Assembly (NCBI RefSeq): GCF_000002985.6
Contig: NC_003279.8
Coordinates: 11,284,001 to 11,348,000 of the forward strand
Reading direction: 5' to 3'
Origin: Caenorhabditis elegans
Lineage: Eukaryota; Nematoda; Chromadorea; Rhabditida; Rhabditidae
Length of the DNA: 64,000 nucleotides
Positions within the stretch are counted from its first letter, which is position 1; each line of letters starts with the position of its first letter. This document shows, one piece after another, positions 54,213-64,000 of this stretch. The position numbers were made by a program, and so were the translations under genes. The notes below the pieces were generated by a model, which searched no databases, had not been told where the DNA came from, and was given only the letters and a program-made list of their open reading frames with translations.

Positions 54213-55451
54213 TTAGGTTGAACCGGAAGTCTTTGTGACTTTTTCAATCGTTTATTTCTCGGAGCAAGAGAAACGACAGAATAATATTTATTTGCTATTA
54301 TTATCAGCAATGTACTGCCAACGTGTGGGCAACTTATGAATGCCCTGCTCACAGAACCCTTCCAGGCGCGAGTCGAAATAATGCTTGAGTGCCAATTCGA
54401 CACTTCCATGGGTATTAAAGGTTCTTTCCCAGAGATCACGAGTCATATCTGAAAACTGCCAGTATGCAGATGGGGCATGGTCTGAAGAATACGGTGGGTG
54501 AAGGAAAATCATCCATTCATACCTGACCAGTTCCTGCAATACTTGTTTCGTGACGTAGGGATAAGCGTTGTTTTGTTGACAGTAGAGTTGCTCGTCCTTC
54601 AGGGGTGAACGATTGAATATGTTCTTTAGGTTTTGTGGTTAGATAACTTAAAGGTTCCCATTAACTGTTTTGCCCCCAGGAAGCAGTTCCCAGTTGATGG
54701 GGCCGTACACTCCCCACCACACTGAGAGCATGACTTTTTTGGGGTGAAGGTCGGGTTTGGCGGCACCCTGTGGGGTTTCTCCTTCTACATACCACTGGGC
54801 AAGCGTGTGGTTCTTATCATGGAGGGCCCACTTCTCGGTTCCAGTGATGAGTCGGCCCAAACATCGATCGGCCCCATGGAGAGTGAGGGGTGAAATGGAA
54901 TCATCCACTCAAAAATCATGGTTGGCTTGTGTCGAAGAGTGAGGTATGAATCGACCCATAATTTTCTTCATTCCAAGAGCTTCCCAGCCCCGTACGAGGA
55001 TGGTTTGATAGGATTGAAGTGCGGTTGACAGCTCACGGGAGGTTTGGAAAGGATTCGTTGCCACGGCTTTCTTCAACTCATCCAAATCCAATTCATGGGG
55101 TCTCTTGGTCATCGAGAGAAAAGTCGTCCTTTTCGAAGTGATGGAACCAAATGTGTATAGTATTATAGTGGCGGACATGTCGATGATAAACATCCTTCAG
55201 GAGACTTTCCGAATCCTTCATCGTGGTATGAGAGAGAAAAAGGTGCATCGAACCATGTCGGATGTGGATGGCACTAGATAAATACATTGTCGGCTAACTG
55301 AACTCAGACCAGAGGGGAGGGAGTGGGGCGATTTTCAAAATGAAGTTCCTTTACTCGTTGTTATACCCTAGCAACGAGGGAACACCAAAGTGCAACTGCG
55401 GCGAGCGGTGGAAAAGCAAACCCAGTCACAAAGACTTCCGGTTCAACCTAA
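54213..55451 (-). mobile_element. mariner-family transposon, inactive
   Basis: 1239 bp, flanked by TA (54211-54212, 55452-55453), with inverted ends TTAGGTTGAACCGGAAGTCT / AGACTTCCGGTTCAACCTAA. This length and TIR are typical of mariner elements of the SETMAR type. Confidence 0.93.
54240..55290 (-). pseudogene. mariner transposase remnant
   Basis: On the minus strand, in shifting frames, one finds the N-terminal HTH (HIRHGSMHLFLSH...FSLDDQETP), the second HTH (RPHELDLDELKKAVATNPFQ, GMKKIMGRFIPH) and catalytic-core blocks (WALHDKNHTLAQWYVEGETP, DLHPKKVMLSVWWGVYGPINW). HPPYSSDHAPSAYWQF and GIHKLPTRWQYIA follow. The expected HDNARPH block is replaced by NNAYPYV. The last catalytic Asp of the DD34D triad (LAPSDY) is Ala here (HAPSAY). 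With several frame changes and stops it cannot encode transposase. Confidence 0.88.
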
Positions 55452-55840
55452 TACAATTTCACTTTTGATGAAACTTTGGGAAATCAGTATGTTTTCCATA
55501 TCAGAAACCTGTTCAAAATCTGTGATTGTTACTTTAAAAGATTGAAGTAAACTTCAGTTGAAAACAGCAATTTTATAGATACAATCTGTTATAACTCAAA
55601 GAAAAAACATATAATTTTGTTAAAAACTTACCAAAAACCTTTCCACAAATTTTACTTTCAGAAAATATGTTTAAAATGTTTGTAGGTAATCAGGCTCTAA
55701 AGTTACGCCAGTTTTGGCGAGAGGTACCCTTGTACAGCCCATGCATTTGCATTTAACATCATAGAATAACAAGAAAATCTCTAAATAAATACATTATAAT
55801 GTTCATATTTTACAGAAGATTCCAAAACCAAAAAAAAAAA

Positions 55841-57517
55841 TCAAAATTTAGTGTAGTAAATGTCTCCCTGATCACAATTTCCTTGTTTTGAAACGTAGTA
55901 CATGTAGGAAACTCTCAAAACCAATGCTAACACCATCAATGTGAAGAATGTAATAAGAAACGCGAAGAATTTGTTCTGGCACAAAAAAGTATCCTCTTCC
56001 ATCATCTGACTGGCTAGAATAACCAGTGTCCAAATCAAGCTGGAAATTCAGGAATTAAGAAATTAATACACACACACACACACACATATGCACATACATG
56101 CACAATTGGATACATGCACAGTTATATACATGCACATAATTTTTGTCTAAAATTATCATTTAGTGATTTTCGCTACTGTGTTAATTCAAACTCACCAAAT
56201 AATTAGAAGACTGCATTCGAACCACTTTTTCAGAAACACGCGTGTTGATTTTGAAGTCAAAATGCTTGTTGTCCCATCAACTGAGATCTTGTAGAAATAT
56301 GAAAATCGCACTTGGAGAGTGGTGTATAGAAATAGGAAACAACCGACTAGGACCATCATTTCCCTTCCGAAACACCCGGAAATTATGAAAATTACTCCAG
56401 ATATTTGGCAAATTAACGAGACTTGGATTAATGATGAATCTGAAATTGTAATATTTTTATAGATATTTTATTTCTCCGATGACGTTCGAATTTTTAAAAA
56501 TTCGAGGCTTCCATCGGAGGCAGGCGCGGTTTCAGGGTCTCATGCCTGCCTCCAACCTGCCGGCCTCTCGCCTTATTTCTACACGATGACTTACCATATC
56601 CATACATCCACGTTTCCTTCTTGTATTCTCGAATACTTGCGCAAAGAGTTAGCATAGCAATTGCAAAAGTAAAGATTGCAATCGCAATTACCTGATAGTC
56701 TATTTTATCCAAAATAATAACCAAAAGGATTAATAAAGAGCCCAATGTAATTCTGAAACTCGAACCGTGAAAACAGAGACTACATAAATGTGCTCACCCG
56801 ACAAATGTGAAGAAGTGAGCTCTTTGTAACATGCTCATTATGGGTTGAACTTGTTCAGAGATATTTTGCTTCCGAGGATAAGCAATCAATAATTGGAAAC
56901 CCTCGAAAGTCATGAAAATACAAAGAGCCATTATAAAATCCATTCCGTTATTCACATTGCATCTCGTAACTTGTATAAATGAAAATATCATTCCGTAAAC
57001 AGGCCACGTGGCAAGGGAAATCAGTGTCTTGTTGAGTTCTGAAAATACACTATGAAAATGTTAGGATATATTGATTTTTGCTGAAAAATCTTGCTCAGGC
57101 TTAGACTTAGGCTTAGGCTTAGGCATAGACTCAGGCTTAGGCTCGGACTCAGTCTTTGGCTCAGGCCTTGGCTCAGGCTCAGACTTATGCTTAGGCCTAG
57201 GCTTAGCTTTAGGCTTAGGCTTAGTAAGGCTTAACCTTAGTAAGACTTAGGCTTAGGCTTAGGCTCAGGCTTAGGCTTAGGCCTAGGTGTAGGCTTAGGC
57301 TTAGTCTTAGACTCAGGCTTTGGCTAAGACTTAAGCAGAATCCCAAAAAAAACAGTTACTCACTAGCCAATATACATCTTTTTTTGCTGTGACTCGTCTG
57401 ATCCCGTGGTTCAACGCTATCAATGGGTTTTTTCTTTTCAAACTCTGTCCAAATGACTGCATTATCCCTGCTTAGAGAAATATTTGCAGCCAATTGGCTT
57501 TGGCACGTTTCATTCAT
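55841..57517 (-). CDS. Nematode-type polytopic membrane protein, 331 aa
   Basis: Exons 57364-57517 (ATG at 57517), 56798-57038, 56595-56752, 56196-56439, 55841-56039 (TGA). 996 nt, phases close. After a polar, N-glycosylatable N-terminus (NETCQSQLAANIS) there are about eight hydrophobic helices: LISLATWPVYGMIFSF, FIMALCIFMTF, ITLGSLLILLVIIL, VIAIAIFTFAIAMLTLCA, LICQISGVIFIISGCF, MMVLVGCFLFLYTTL, CSLLIICLIWTLVILA, FFAFLITFFTLMVLALVLRV. I do not recognise a family; no chemoreceptor signature is present. An upstream ATG at 57580 would skip the CTTTCAG acceptor and seems less likely. Probably a divergent nematode-specific membrane protein. Confidence 0.75.
57090..57335. repeat. Interstitial telomere-like TTAGGC tract
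   Basis: About 35 degenerate hexamers of GGCTTA / TTAGGC on the plus strand with variants TCAGGC, TTAGAC, CTAGGC. It occupies most of intron 1 (57039-57363) of the 331-aa membrane protein gene. TTAGGC is the C. elegans telomere unit. Confidence 0.9.
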
Positions 57518-58195
57518 TGATCTGAAAGTTTTTTTGGTCAAATTTTGATTCAAAATGTCATACATGTTCGAAGAAAACATTAAAAACCTGTAAAATTTCG
57601 AAATAATTATTAAAAATCAAAAAAAAAAAGATGTGTGGAGAAACCGTGTTGATTATCAATAAGCAAATAAAATAACTGATAAGCAAGATGTAGTGTTGTT
57701 TAACCCACGACGAACAGATTATTTTGACAAAAATGATTCATGTTCATAACGAGGCGCAAAAATGTGCTAAAATGGTCAAATTTCATAGTGAAACTTTTTT
57801 TTCTGCAAACAAAATTGGGTTTTATTTGAAATTCTAGTGATTTTCAAAGATTTTTCTAGTTGAAAATGCCAAAAACGATCAAAAATGCGGATTTTGAAGA
57901 TTTTCGCATTGGAGCGCGTTTACAGCATGCGGTCGGTGGGAGTTCAGAATGTCTTGTAGCAAATTTGTTATCCTTTTCTTTTCTTAAAAAGTATTTTGTC
58001 CTACAATTAGAATTTAACGAAAACCTCAACGCCGGCTACAATAGCGCTTTTGCAACATGCGGTCGGTGGGAATTCAAATTTTCAAATTTAAAATGTAATT
58101 GTTTATGTTGATTTTTCAGTATTTTCAGTTATATAAATTTTAAATCCTGATGTACATACATACATAACAAATAAATTATTTAGTCTACATAATAA
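57518..58195. other. Intergenic spacer (head-to-tail genes)
   Basis: Contains two direct copies of GCATGCGGTCGGTGGGA (about 57927 and 58058) about 130 bp apart, each preceded by a GCG(C)-(N)-TTTACA/TTTTGC word. It holds the promoter of the membrane-protein gene and the 3' end of the OAC gene. No gene called. Confidence 0.5.
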
Positions 58196-58612
58196 TTAAG
58201 TAGATCCCATAACTTCGTCAGCAATCTTCTTAAACACATGATCACACTTTGCAACTGCAGGGCCGGTTAAATGGATTTGATTGTCAACATATGACAATTT
58301 GGTTTTCCTGTCGAAAGTCAGATACCTATCACCGTCCAAGAACTCCTGACCGAGATCGAATACCTGGAAGTAGTTACTGTAAGTTTTCTATATTGTAACA
58401 GTAAAATAAAACAATTATTGATGATTTTCCAATGGTAAATTTGGTCGATGCACTATAAGCAAGGCTTTCATGTAACAGCTCATAACGTTTTACGCTTTAG
58501 TTTTGCATTGTTAACTGATAAAATATTAATTTCTGGTATTTCAATAGTTTTGTAATAAAACGTTTTCAATATCCTAAAAACTATTATACCATTATTATAT
58601 ACAAACAGTATT

Positions 58613-58665
<53 letters not shown>

Positions 58666-58673
58666 TATATATA

Positions 58674-58761
<88 letters not shown>

Positions 58762-61700
58762 CATATACAAATACATTTTATTAAACCAAAAGGTAAATAC
58801 CAACCTGACACTTGTCACACTTAAGCGATTGGAACCGTTCCCTAGCATACATCCATTCTTCATCAACATCCACCTTATTCAGGTGCAAAGTCTCGAGCTC
58901 ATTTGGCTTGCGAGTCACGTGATCTAGGAATGAGTTCATAAAGTTTAGCGGGTACTGAGGGTGAGGCGCCAGAATGTAGATCTTTTTCACGAATCTGGAA
59001 CATTAATATAAGCACGACGAGTAACACGATAAAACCTTACCTCTCATAAAACGCTAGATTCTCGTTCATCCTTCTTAATAATTCGTCAGTTTCCCCGCTC
59101 CAAATGGGTTCCTTCACTGTATCCGAGTACCTGGAAGGGACTCATTTTTGGTTCCGGCTAGGCTAAAATTATCACACCCACCTAGCAATGATAAAAAGCA
59201 CATCTGGCTTGTGCAGTTCTACTTGCTGCTTTGCGACGAGTAGAGATTTTTGTTCATACCGTCCAATTTCAGTTGAAGGATCTCCGTGGAAGAATCCACC
59301 GCAACCTGGAATTGTAGGCGGTATAGGGTATATCTAGGACAAAACTTGAACCAAAGGTTGGTGCTGATCCAGGAAAAGAAAGCGCAGGACTACGAGCCTA
59401 GGACCGGGCCCATAGAAGGGACGTTGGCCACTTCCATTGGCCAAGCCAGTACTTTGGCCAAATTTTATTCAGCAGGACAGCGCAAGGAAACTTGAATCAA
59501 GATGGGTAAGACTGGGATGGCTTAGGATCGCGGGCCTGGCCGAAGTGACCACGACCCTGGCTTTGGACCAAAATCCTAAGTCAGACCGAAGTCTAGATGC
59601 CTTACAATCCCAGATCGGACTTAAGCGGCCTACTGGGCCCAGATCAGGACACCTCACGACCAAAGGTACGACTGAAGTCTAGATGCCTTAGAATCCCAGA
59701 TCAGACCAGTGACCAACTGGGCCCAGGAAAAACTGGAAGACTACCTAACGATCAAAAGTCTTGCCGAAGTCTGTCCAAAGTCTGGGAGTGGGACGAGAAG
59801 ATCGCAATCACTTTTAGGCCACTACAAATCTTTTAGACCCATCACTGGCCATTAATTACATTTCCCTAACAGCCTTCTTACCTATGATAAACAGTGACCT
59901 CCAATCCGAGTAGTTATAGTTAAACTGAGCCCGAACGTGCTCATTCAAGTTCAACACATAACTATTCCCGATCACCATCACTGAGAGATTTCCTCTACCT
60001 TTCTGAATATAAACTTTTTAAAAATATTTTTAAAAGTACATAAAACCCCCTACTGGAAATCTGCAATAGTCGTAGCCTGAGAAACCTCCGTTGCTGAGCC
60101 CGGGGAAGTCCCACTCTACACAGTTATCCTTTCTCGGCTCATAGGCTGTGATGAATGGAAGCATTGCGAGGTTCTGATTGACGATCTTCTCAAGCCTTGG
60201 AAGATACTTTTGCTTCCAGAAGTTTTCGTATCTTATGGTGTATTGTATAGAAGCATTTAAAGCAATGAGGACTAGAATTAAGGCAATAACCGATTTAATT
60301 CCTAGTTGGAGATATTGTTTCTCGAAACAGTGATGAACAATGACAGAGATCAGCAGGGTGAGAGCTGGAATTATTTTACTTTAAATTTTTCGGAAGTTAA
60401 GAAGAAATGGGCTTACCAACACAATAAACTTGGCTCTGTATTGTGGAGCCTTTGAGGAGAGAGATGACTGGCCAGTGAACTAGGTATACAACATATGAGA
60501 TGTCTCCGAGATAGGTGAGAGTGGGGGATTGGAGGATCTGAAAGAAAATTTGAATTTCCCGCCAAAACGTTGTTTTCAGAAAATTTGAATTTCCCGCCAA
60601 AACGTTGTTTTCAGAAAATTTGAATTTCCCGCCAAAACGTTTTCTAAGATAATTCTCTTTTATCGCCTAATTTTTTTACAGAAAATTTGAATTTCCTGCC
60701 AAAAGTTTTTTGTTTTCAAAAGTTTAATATTTCCCGCCAAACATTTTTTAAAAGAAAATTTGAATCTCTTGCCAAAACATTTTTCTCAGAAAACACTTGG
60801 TGTCAGGTTGTCCCATCTAGGTTTGATCTACAAAAAAATGCGGGAATTCAGACGCAGACTTCTCAACTGATTTCGCATGGTTAAGAACGTCGTGACGTCA
60901 CATTTTTTGAGGAAACAATTCCCGCATTTTTTGTAGATCAAACCTTTATGGGACAACCTGACACCACGTGAGAAAATTTGAATTTCCCGCCAAAATGGTT
61001 GTTTCAAAAAATTTGAACTTCCCACCAATTTTTTTCGCAGAAAATTTGAATTTCCCGCCAAAACGTTTTCTAAGATAATTTTTTTTATCGCCTAATTTTT
61101 TTACAGAAAATTTGAATTTCCTGCCAAAAGTTTTTTTTCAAAAATTTAATATTTCCCGCCAAACATTTTTTTTTAGAAAATTTGAATTTCTTGCCAAAAC
61201 ATTTTTCTCAGAAAACACTTGGTGTCAGGTTGTCCCATCTAGGTTTGATCTACAAAAAAATGCGGGAATTCAGACGCAGACTTCTCAACTGATTTCGCAT
61301 GGTTAAGAACATGACGTCACATTTTTTGAGGAAACAATTCCCGCATTGTTTGTAGATCAAACCTTTATGGGACAACCTGACACCATGTGAGAAAATTTGA
61401 ATTTCCCGCCAAAACGTTGTTCTCAAAAAATTTGAACTTCCCGCCGAATGTTTTCTTTTTTAAAAATTCGAATTTCCCGCCAATATATTTTCTCAGAAAA
61501 TATGAATTTCCCGCACAATTTTTTCCAAGACAATTTGAATTTTTCACGTCGACCAAAAAATGACGGAGCCTAGTACCTACCTGACAACTCTTATTCTCCA
61601 TAAAAATGAGCCCGGCTGCCGTGAGTGTAACCAGAGGACGAAGCCACATGGACCCCAGATGTGTTGGCAGAAGACACAGGAATAGCACAGCTACCGAGCA

Positions 61701-63336
61701 ATTTGCCACGTCATTAGATTCAAAAACCCGTTGAGTTTCTCTTGGCTCTTTTGGCTCCTTCGACTTGCTGCTCAAATTCTGAAAATCCCGCCAAAACAGA
61801 GCAGTAAATCCTGCAGCAAATTGCCAGAGCCTCAGAAACATGAAGTTGAATGCAAATTGAGCATTGATGGAAAGATAAGCTATCATTCCGATTGATGTAA
61901 TCAAAAGTGCAGTGATAAGTTTTAGAGTTGTGTTTGGTAGAAATTGAATTGCAAAAAATATGAATGGGGCGAGCAGGTAGAATTGCATCTCGACACCCAG
62001 AGACCAGGTATGTATGAACAAGTTGATGGAGGTACTGTCGGCGAGGTACTGGAACAAAGTAGGTATGTGGGTAATGCCAACTAGGCATTTAGCCTGCCTA
62101 GGTGTCCCATTTCGGTTTGATCTACCTATCTAGATCTACAAAAAATGCGGGAGAAGAGACGCCGTGTTTTCAACTGATTTCGCATGGTTAAGATGTTCTT
62201 AATAAGAACGCGCCGACGTCACATTTTTAGGGCAAAAAATCAAAAATTCCCGCATTTTTTGTAGGTCAAACCGTGATGGGACAGCTTGACCAACCTGCTG
62301 GAAATAGTTCAGCGAATCATGAATAACTACTTGATTAGTCACCAAGAACAAGGATCCCAACGAATATTTCCTATTAACATCCCACCAGAACTCTCGTAGG
62401 CAGACGTGAACTGCAATGGTGATTGCAGCAACTGAAAGGTAGTATAAAGGAAGGATCCTGCGGAATCGGCGGTAGTAGAAACGGAATATGTCACTGATTT
62501 TGGAGATTTTCATGTGTGTCAGGTTACGGGCCATCAGGTAACCGGAGATCACAAAGAAGCTGGAATTTTTAAATTATTTTAAAAGTTATGTGATCATGGT
62601 GCATCGATAAACCCGACAAAGCGGCAAACCGGCCAATCGGCAAACCGGCAAATTGCCGGAATTGACAACTTCCGGCAAATCGCAAAATTGTCAGATTTTA
62701 TATTTCCGCAAATCGGCAAACTGCCGGGATTGAAATTTTCCGGCAAATCGGCCATTTGCGAAATTGAAAATGCCCAGCAAATCGGCAAATTGCTGGAATT
62801 TGAAATTTCCGCCAACACAGCACACCGGCAATTTTCCGGAAATAAGAATTTCCGGCAAATCGGCAAAATGTTGAAATTGAAAATTTCCGGCAAATCGGCA
62901 AATTGCCGGAACTGAAAATTTTCGGCAAATCGACAAACTGCCGGAATTAAAATTTCCGGCAAATCGGGAAATTGCCGGAATTAAAAATTTCCGACAAATT
63001 GGCAAACTTGCCAATTTGCCGAACGGCAATTTCCGCCGACCCCAATACAAGATACCTGCAACTTCCACACTAACCAAATATCAAATTATAGTTTTCAACA
63101 CTAATTTGGTTTTTTTTTCAAGTCCTGTAGGCAGGTAGGTAGGTAGGTACAGGCAGGTATTTTCTTTTCCCTTCAAAAACTTACATATCAACTCCAAGAT
63201 ACCCATTTCCAAATGTCAATGGGAATAAATGGTACAGAAACACAAAAAGTATCGCCAATCCACGTAGACATTGAATATCAACACGCATTTCTGATTTGGT
63301 CAGAAGATTCAAAAGACCCGTCTTTTCTTTTAGCAT
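58196..63336 (-). CDS. OAC-type membrane O-acyltransferase with SGNH domain, 669 aa
   Basis: Exons: 63185-63336 (ATG), 62295-62559, 61581-62048, 60417-60537, 60054-60364, 59882-60002, 59182-59305, 59041-59130, 58805-58994, 58196-58363 (TAA). 2010 nt, phases close. N-terminal acyltransferase-3 domain: [22 protein letters not shown] (catalytic His), [52 protein letters not shown], then further TM helices and [14 protein letters not shown]. The C-terminal half is an SGNH-like domain: [12 protein letters not shown] at about 447-457 (usually GDS) and [12 protein letters not shown] near 640-648 (usual D-x-x-H stretched by one). It belongs to the large C. elegans oac family. It presumably transfers acyl groups to a small molecule or glycan across a membrane. 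The altered SGNH residues leave esterase-half activity doubtful. Confidence 0.92.
58613..58770. repeat. Perfect-looking (ATACAT)n / (GTATAT)n microsatellite hairpin
   Basis: About eight TATACA units, then ATATATATATAT, then about fourteen TGTATA units. The left arm is the reverse complement of the right. It lies in intron 9 of the OAC gene. Confidence 0.95.
59309..59881. repeat. Locally duplicated GC-richer sequence in OAC intron 6
   Basis: Two copies of TGAAGTCTAGATGCCTTA(C/G)AATCCCAGATC about 70-100 bp apart, plus GGCCAAGCCAGTACTTTGGCCA and related GACCNNNGACC words. Base composition is clearly higher in GC than the neighbouring introns. No coding pattern. Confidence 0.6.
60540..61560. repeat. 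GAAAATTTGAATTTCCCGCC repeats with a duplicated ~425-bp block (OAC intron 3)
   Basis: Around twenty AAATTTGAATTTCCCGCCAAA units. A block of about 425 bp starting near 60635 (AACGTTTTCTAAGATAATT) is repeated from about 61064. Each block contains one GGTTTGATCTAC hairpin element (60796-60966 and 61220-61386). The two differ by a small deletion (AACGTCGTGACG versus AACATGACG). Confidence 0.9.
62097..62290. repeat. Hairpin MITE-like element (GGTTTGATCTAC family), copy in OAC intron 2
   Basis: Runs from GTCCCATTTCGGTTTGATCT to AGGTCAAACCGTGATGGGAC with inner AAAAAATGCGGG / CCCGCATTTTTT arms and a CGACGTCACA core. Confidence 0.88.
62615..63040. repeat. TTTCCGGCAAATCGGCAAATTGCCGG tandem repeat (OAC intron 1)
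   Basis: About twelve units of 35-36 bp, each with a CCGGCAAATCGGCAAATTGCCGGAATTG-type internal palindrome. The same repeat recurs at 63435-63575 upstream of the gene. It is related to GGCAATTGCCGG words at 18434 and 26318. Confidence 0.92.
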
Positions 63337-64000
63337 GAAGCTTCACCGATTTGCCACCAAACTACGGAACCGCCCATTTTTCGTCAAGAATCAGACAATA
63401 GGTATCTGATTCTAATCTGGAATAGGATCTTCAGTTTGTTGAGGGGGCAATTTGCCGAAAATGAAAATTTCCGGCAAATCGGCAAACCGGCACATTGCCG
63501 GAATTGAAATATTTTGCCAAACCGGCAACTGGTCGATATGCCAAATTTCTCGATAAAAAGTTTGCCGAACGGCATCTTTACCATATTTTTTTGAATGATT
63601 TGCAGTTACCTGTCGCCAAAAGGTTTTTGGTATTTTTTTACAAAAATATATGCATTTTTCTTTGAGATGTAACAGTTTGAATTTGTAAAACTATGGTTTT
63701 CAACTGAAAAACCCATACTTTACATCAAATTTCTGAAAATTTCAGTGAAAATCCGGGATTTTAATGTTATTTTTAATATGGAAAACATAATAAATAACTT
63801 ATTTTACAGACTTCCATTAAAATTGGAATTTTTTTTTTTTGAAAAATTGAACGAAAATTTTTTGGTCAGAATTACAATTAGTTTGCGCTTGTTCAATCAA
63901 AGGTGGAGTACCGAAATTTGAGACTTACTTTTTATCAGACCCAAAATGGGCCTCAAAGTTTTGGAAAAAAAGTGTCAATTTTTAGCTAAAATCTCAAATT
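63337..64000. other. OAC upstream region with repeats
   Basis: Promoter region of the OAC gene, then the CCGGCAAATCGGC repeat (63435-63575), a Rep-X-like tract (63605-63790, TTTGAGATGTAACAGTTTG...TTTTCAACTGAAAA) and the start of a GGTGGAGTACCGAAATTTG element at 63899 running off the edge. No gene seen. Confidence 0.55.

Larger units (their letters stand above)
53915..55745. repeat. Rep-X copy split by a mariner insertion
   Basis: 53915-54210 and 55454-55745 are the two halves of the repeat seen uninterrupted at 14560-15190. The break falls in the TTTTCTCAAAAAACTATT / TACAATTTCACTTTTGATGAA region. Confidence 0.82.

Noticed and set aside
58480-58869. 129-codon ORF with (YT)n/(MYMY)n
   Set aside because: Translated hexanucleotide microsatellite joined to part of an OAC exon in the wrong frame.

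Overview
The window looks like a nematode autosomal-arm segment, almost certainly Caenorhabditis elegans. The genome is AT-rich. Introns use TTTTCAG acceptors and GTAAGT/GTGAGT donors. Chemoreceptor, cuticlin, OAC and calpain families are nematode-typical. A degenerate TTAGGC (nematode telomere unit) tract sits in one intron, and introns and spacers are packed with dispersed inverted repeats. A complete CDK9 with the PITALRE helix lies divergently next to a hexokinase. From memory these are C. elegans cdk-9 and hxk-2 on chromosome I; I could not search to confirm. Exon boundaries were read by eye, and reading-frame phases close for all the intact genes.

Layout, left to right. 1-2.5 kb (-): 5' part of a serpentine receptor resembling class e. 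5.0-7.9 kb (+): complete 325-residue serpentine receptor resembling class u. 8.7-10.2 kb (-): secreted 222-residue cysteine/leucine-rich-repeat-like protein. 10.6-13.2 kb (-): 403-residue zona pellucida (cuticlin-type) membrane protein. 15.6-27.1 kb: a recombined block of calpain-like gene pieces forming two nested palindromes. One has 1.16-kb arms and the other has 3.5-kb arms with no indel visible across them. The spacer of the larger one holds a hAT transposon, a small hAT-like MITE and a broken LINE. 27.8-39.1 kb (-): 564-residue hexokinase with 13 exons. 39.1-39.5 kb: short shared 5' region. 39.5-49.0 kb (+): 478-residue CDK9 with 10 exons, one intron being GC-AG. 50.2-53.4 kb (+): degenerate PDI-like gene. 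54.2-55.5 kb: dead mariner. 55.8-57.5 kb (-): polytopic membrane protein. 58.2-63.3 kb (-): 669-residue OAC-type acyltransferase.

The intact genes do not form an operon or pathway. The CDK9/hexokinase pair is a housekeeping island (transcription elongation and glycolysis) within fast-evolving, nematode-specific families (chemoreceptors, cuticle/secreted proteins, OAC, calpains).

The most unusual property is the amount of self-complementary sequence. There are several long foldbacks (8.8 kb, 2.8 kb, 1.5 kb, 0.8 kb, 1.25 kb), a perfect-looking microsatellite hairpin, and over a hundred short GTGGCCTAG...CTAGGCCAC hairpins in introns and spacers of unrelated genes. Transcripts crossing these would be rich in double-stranded RNA. 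I flag this as a possible small-RNA or RNA-editing substrate landscape; that is inference.
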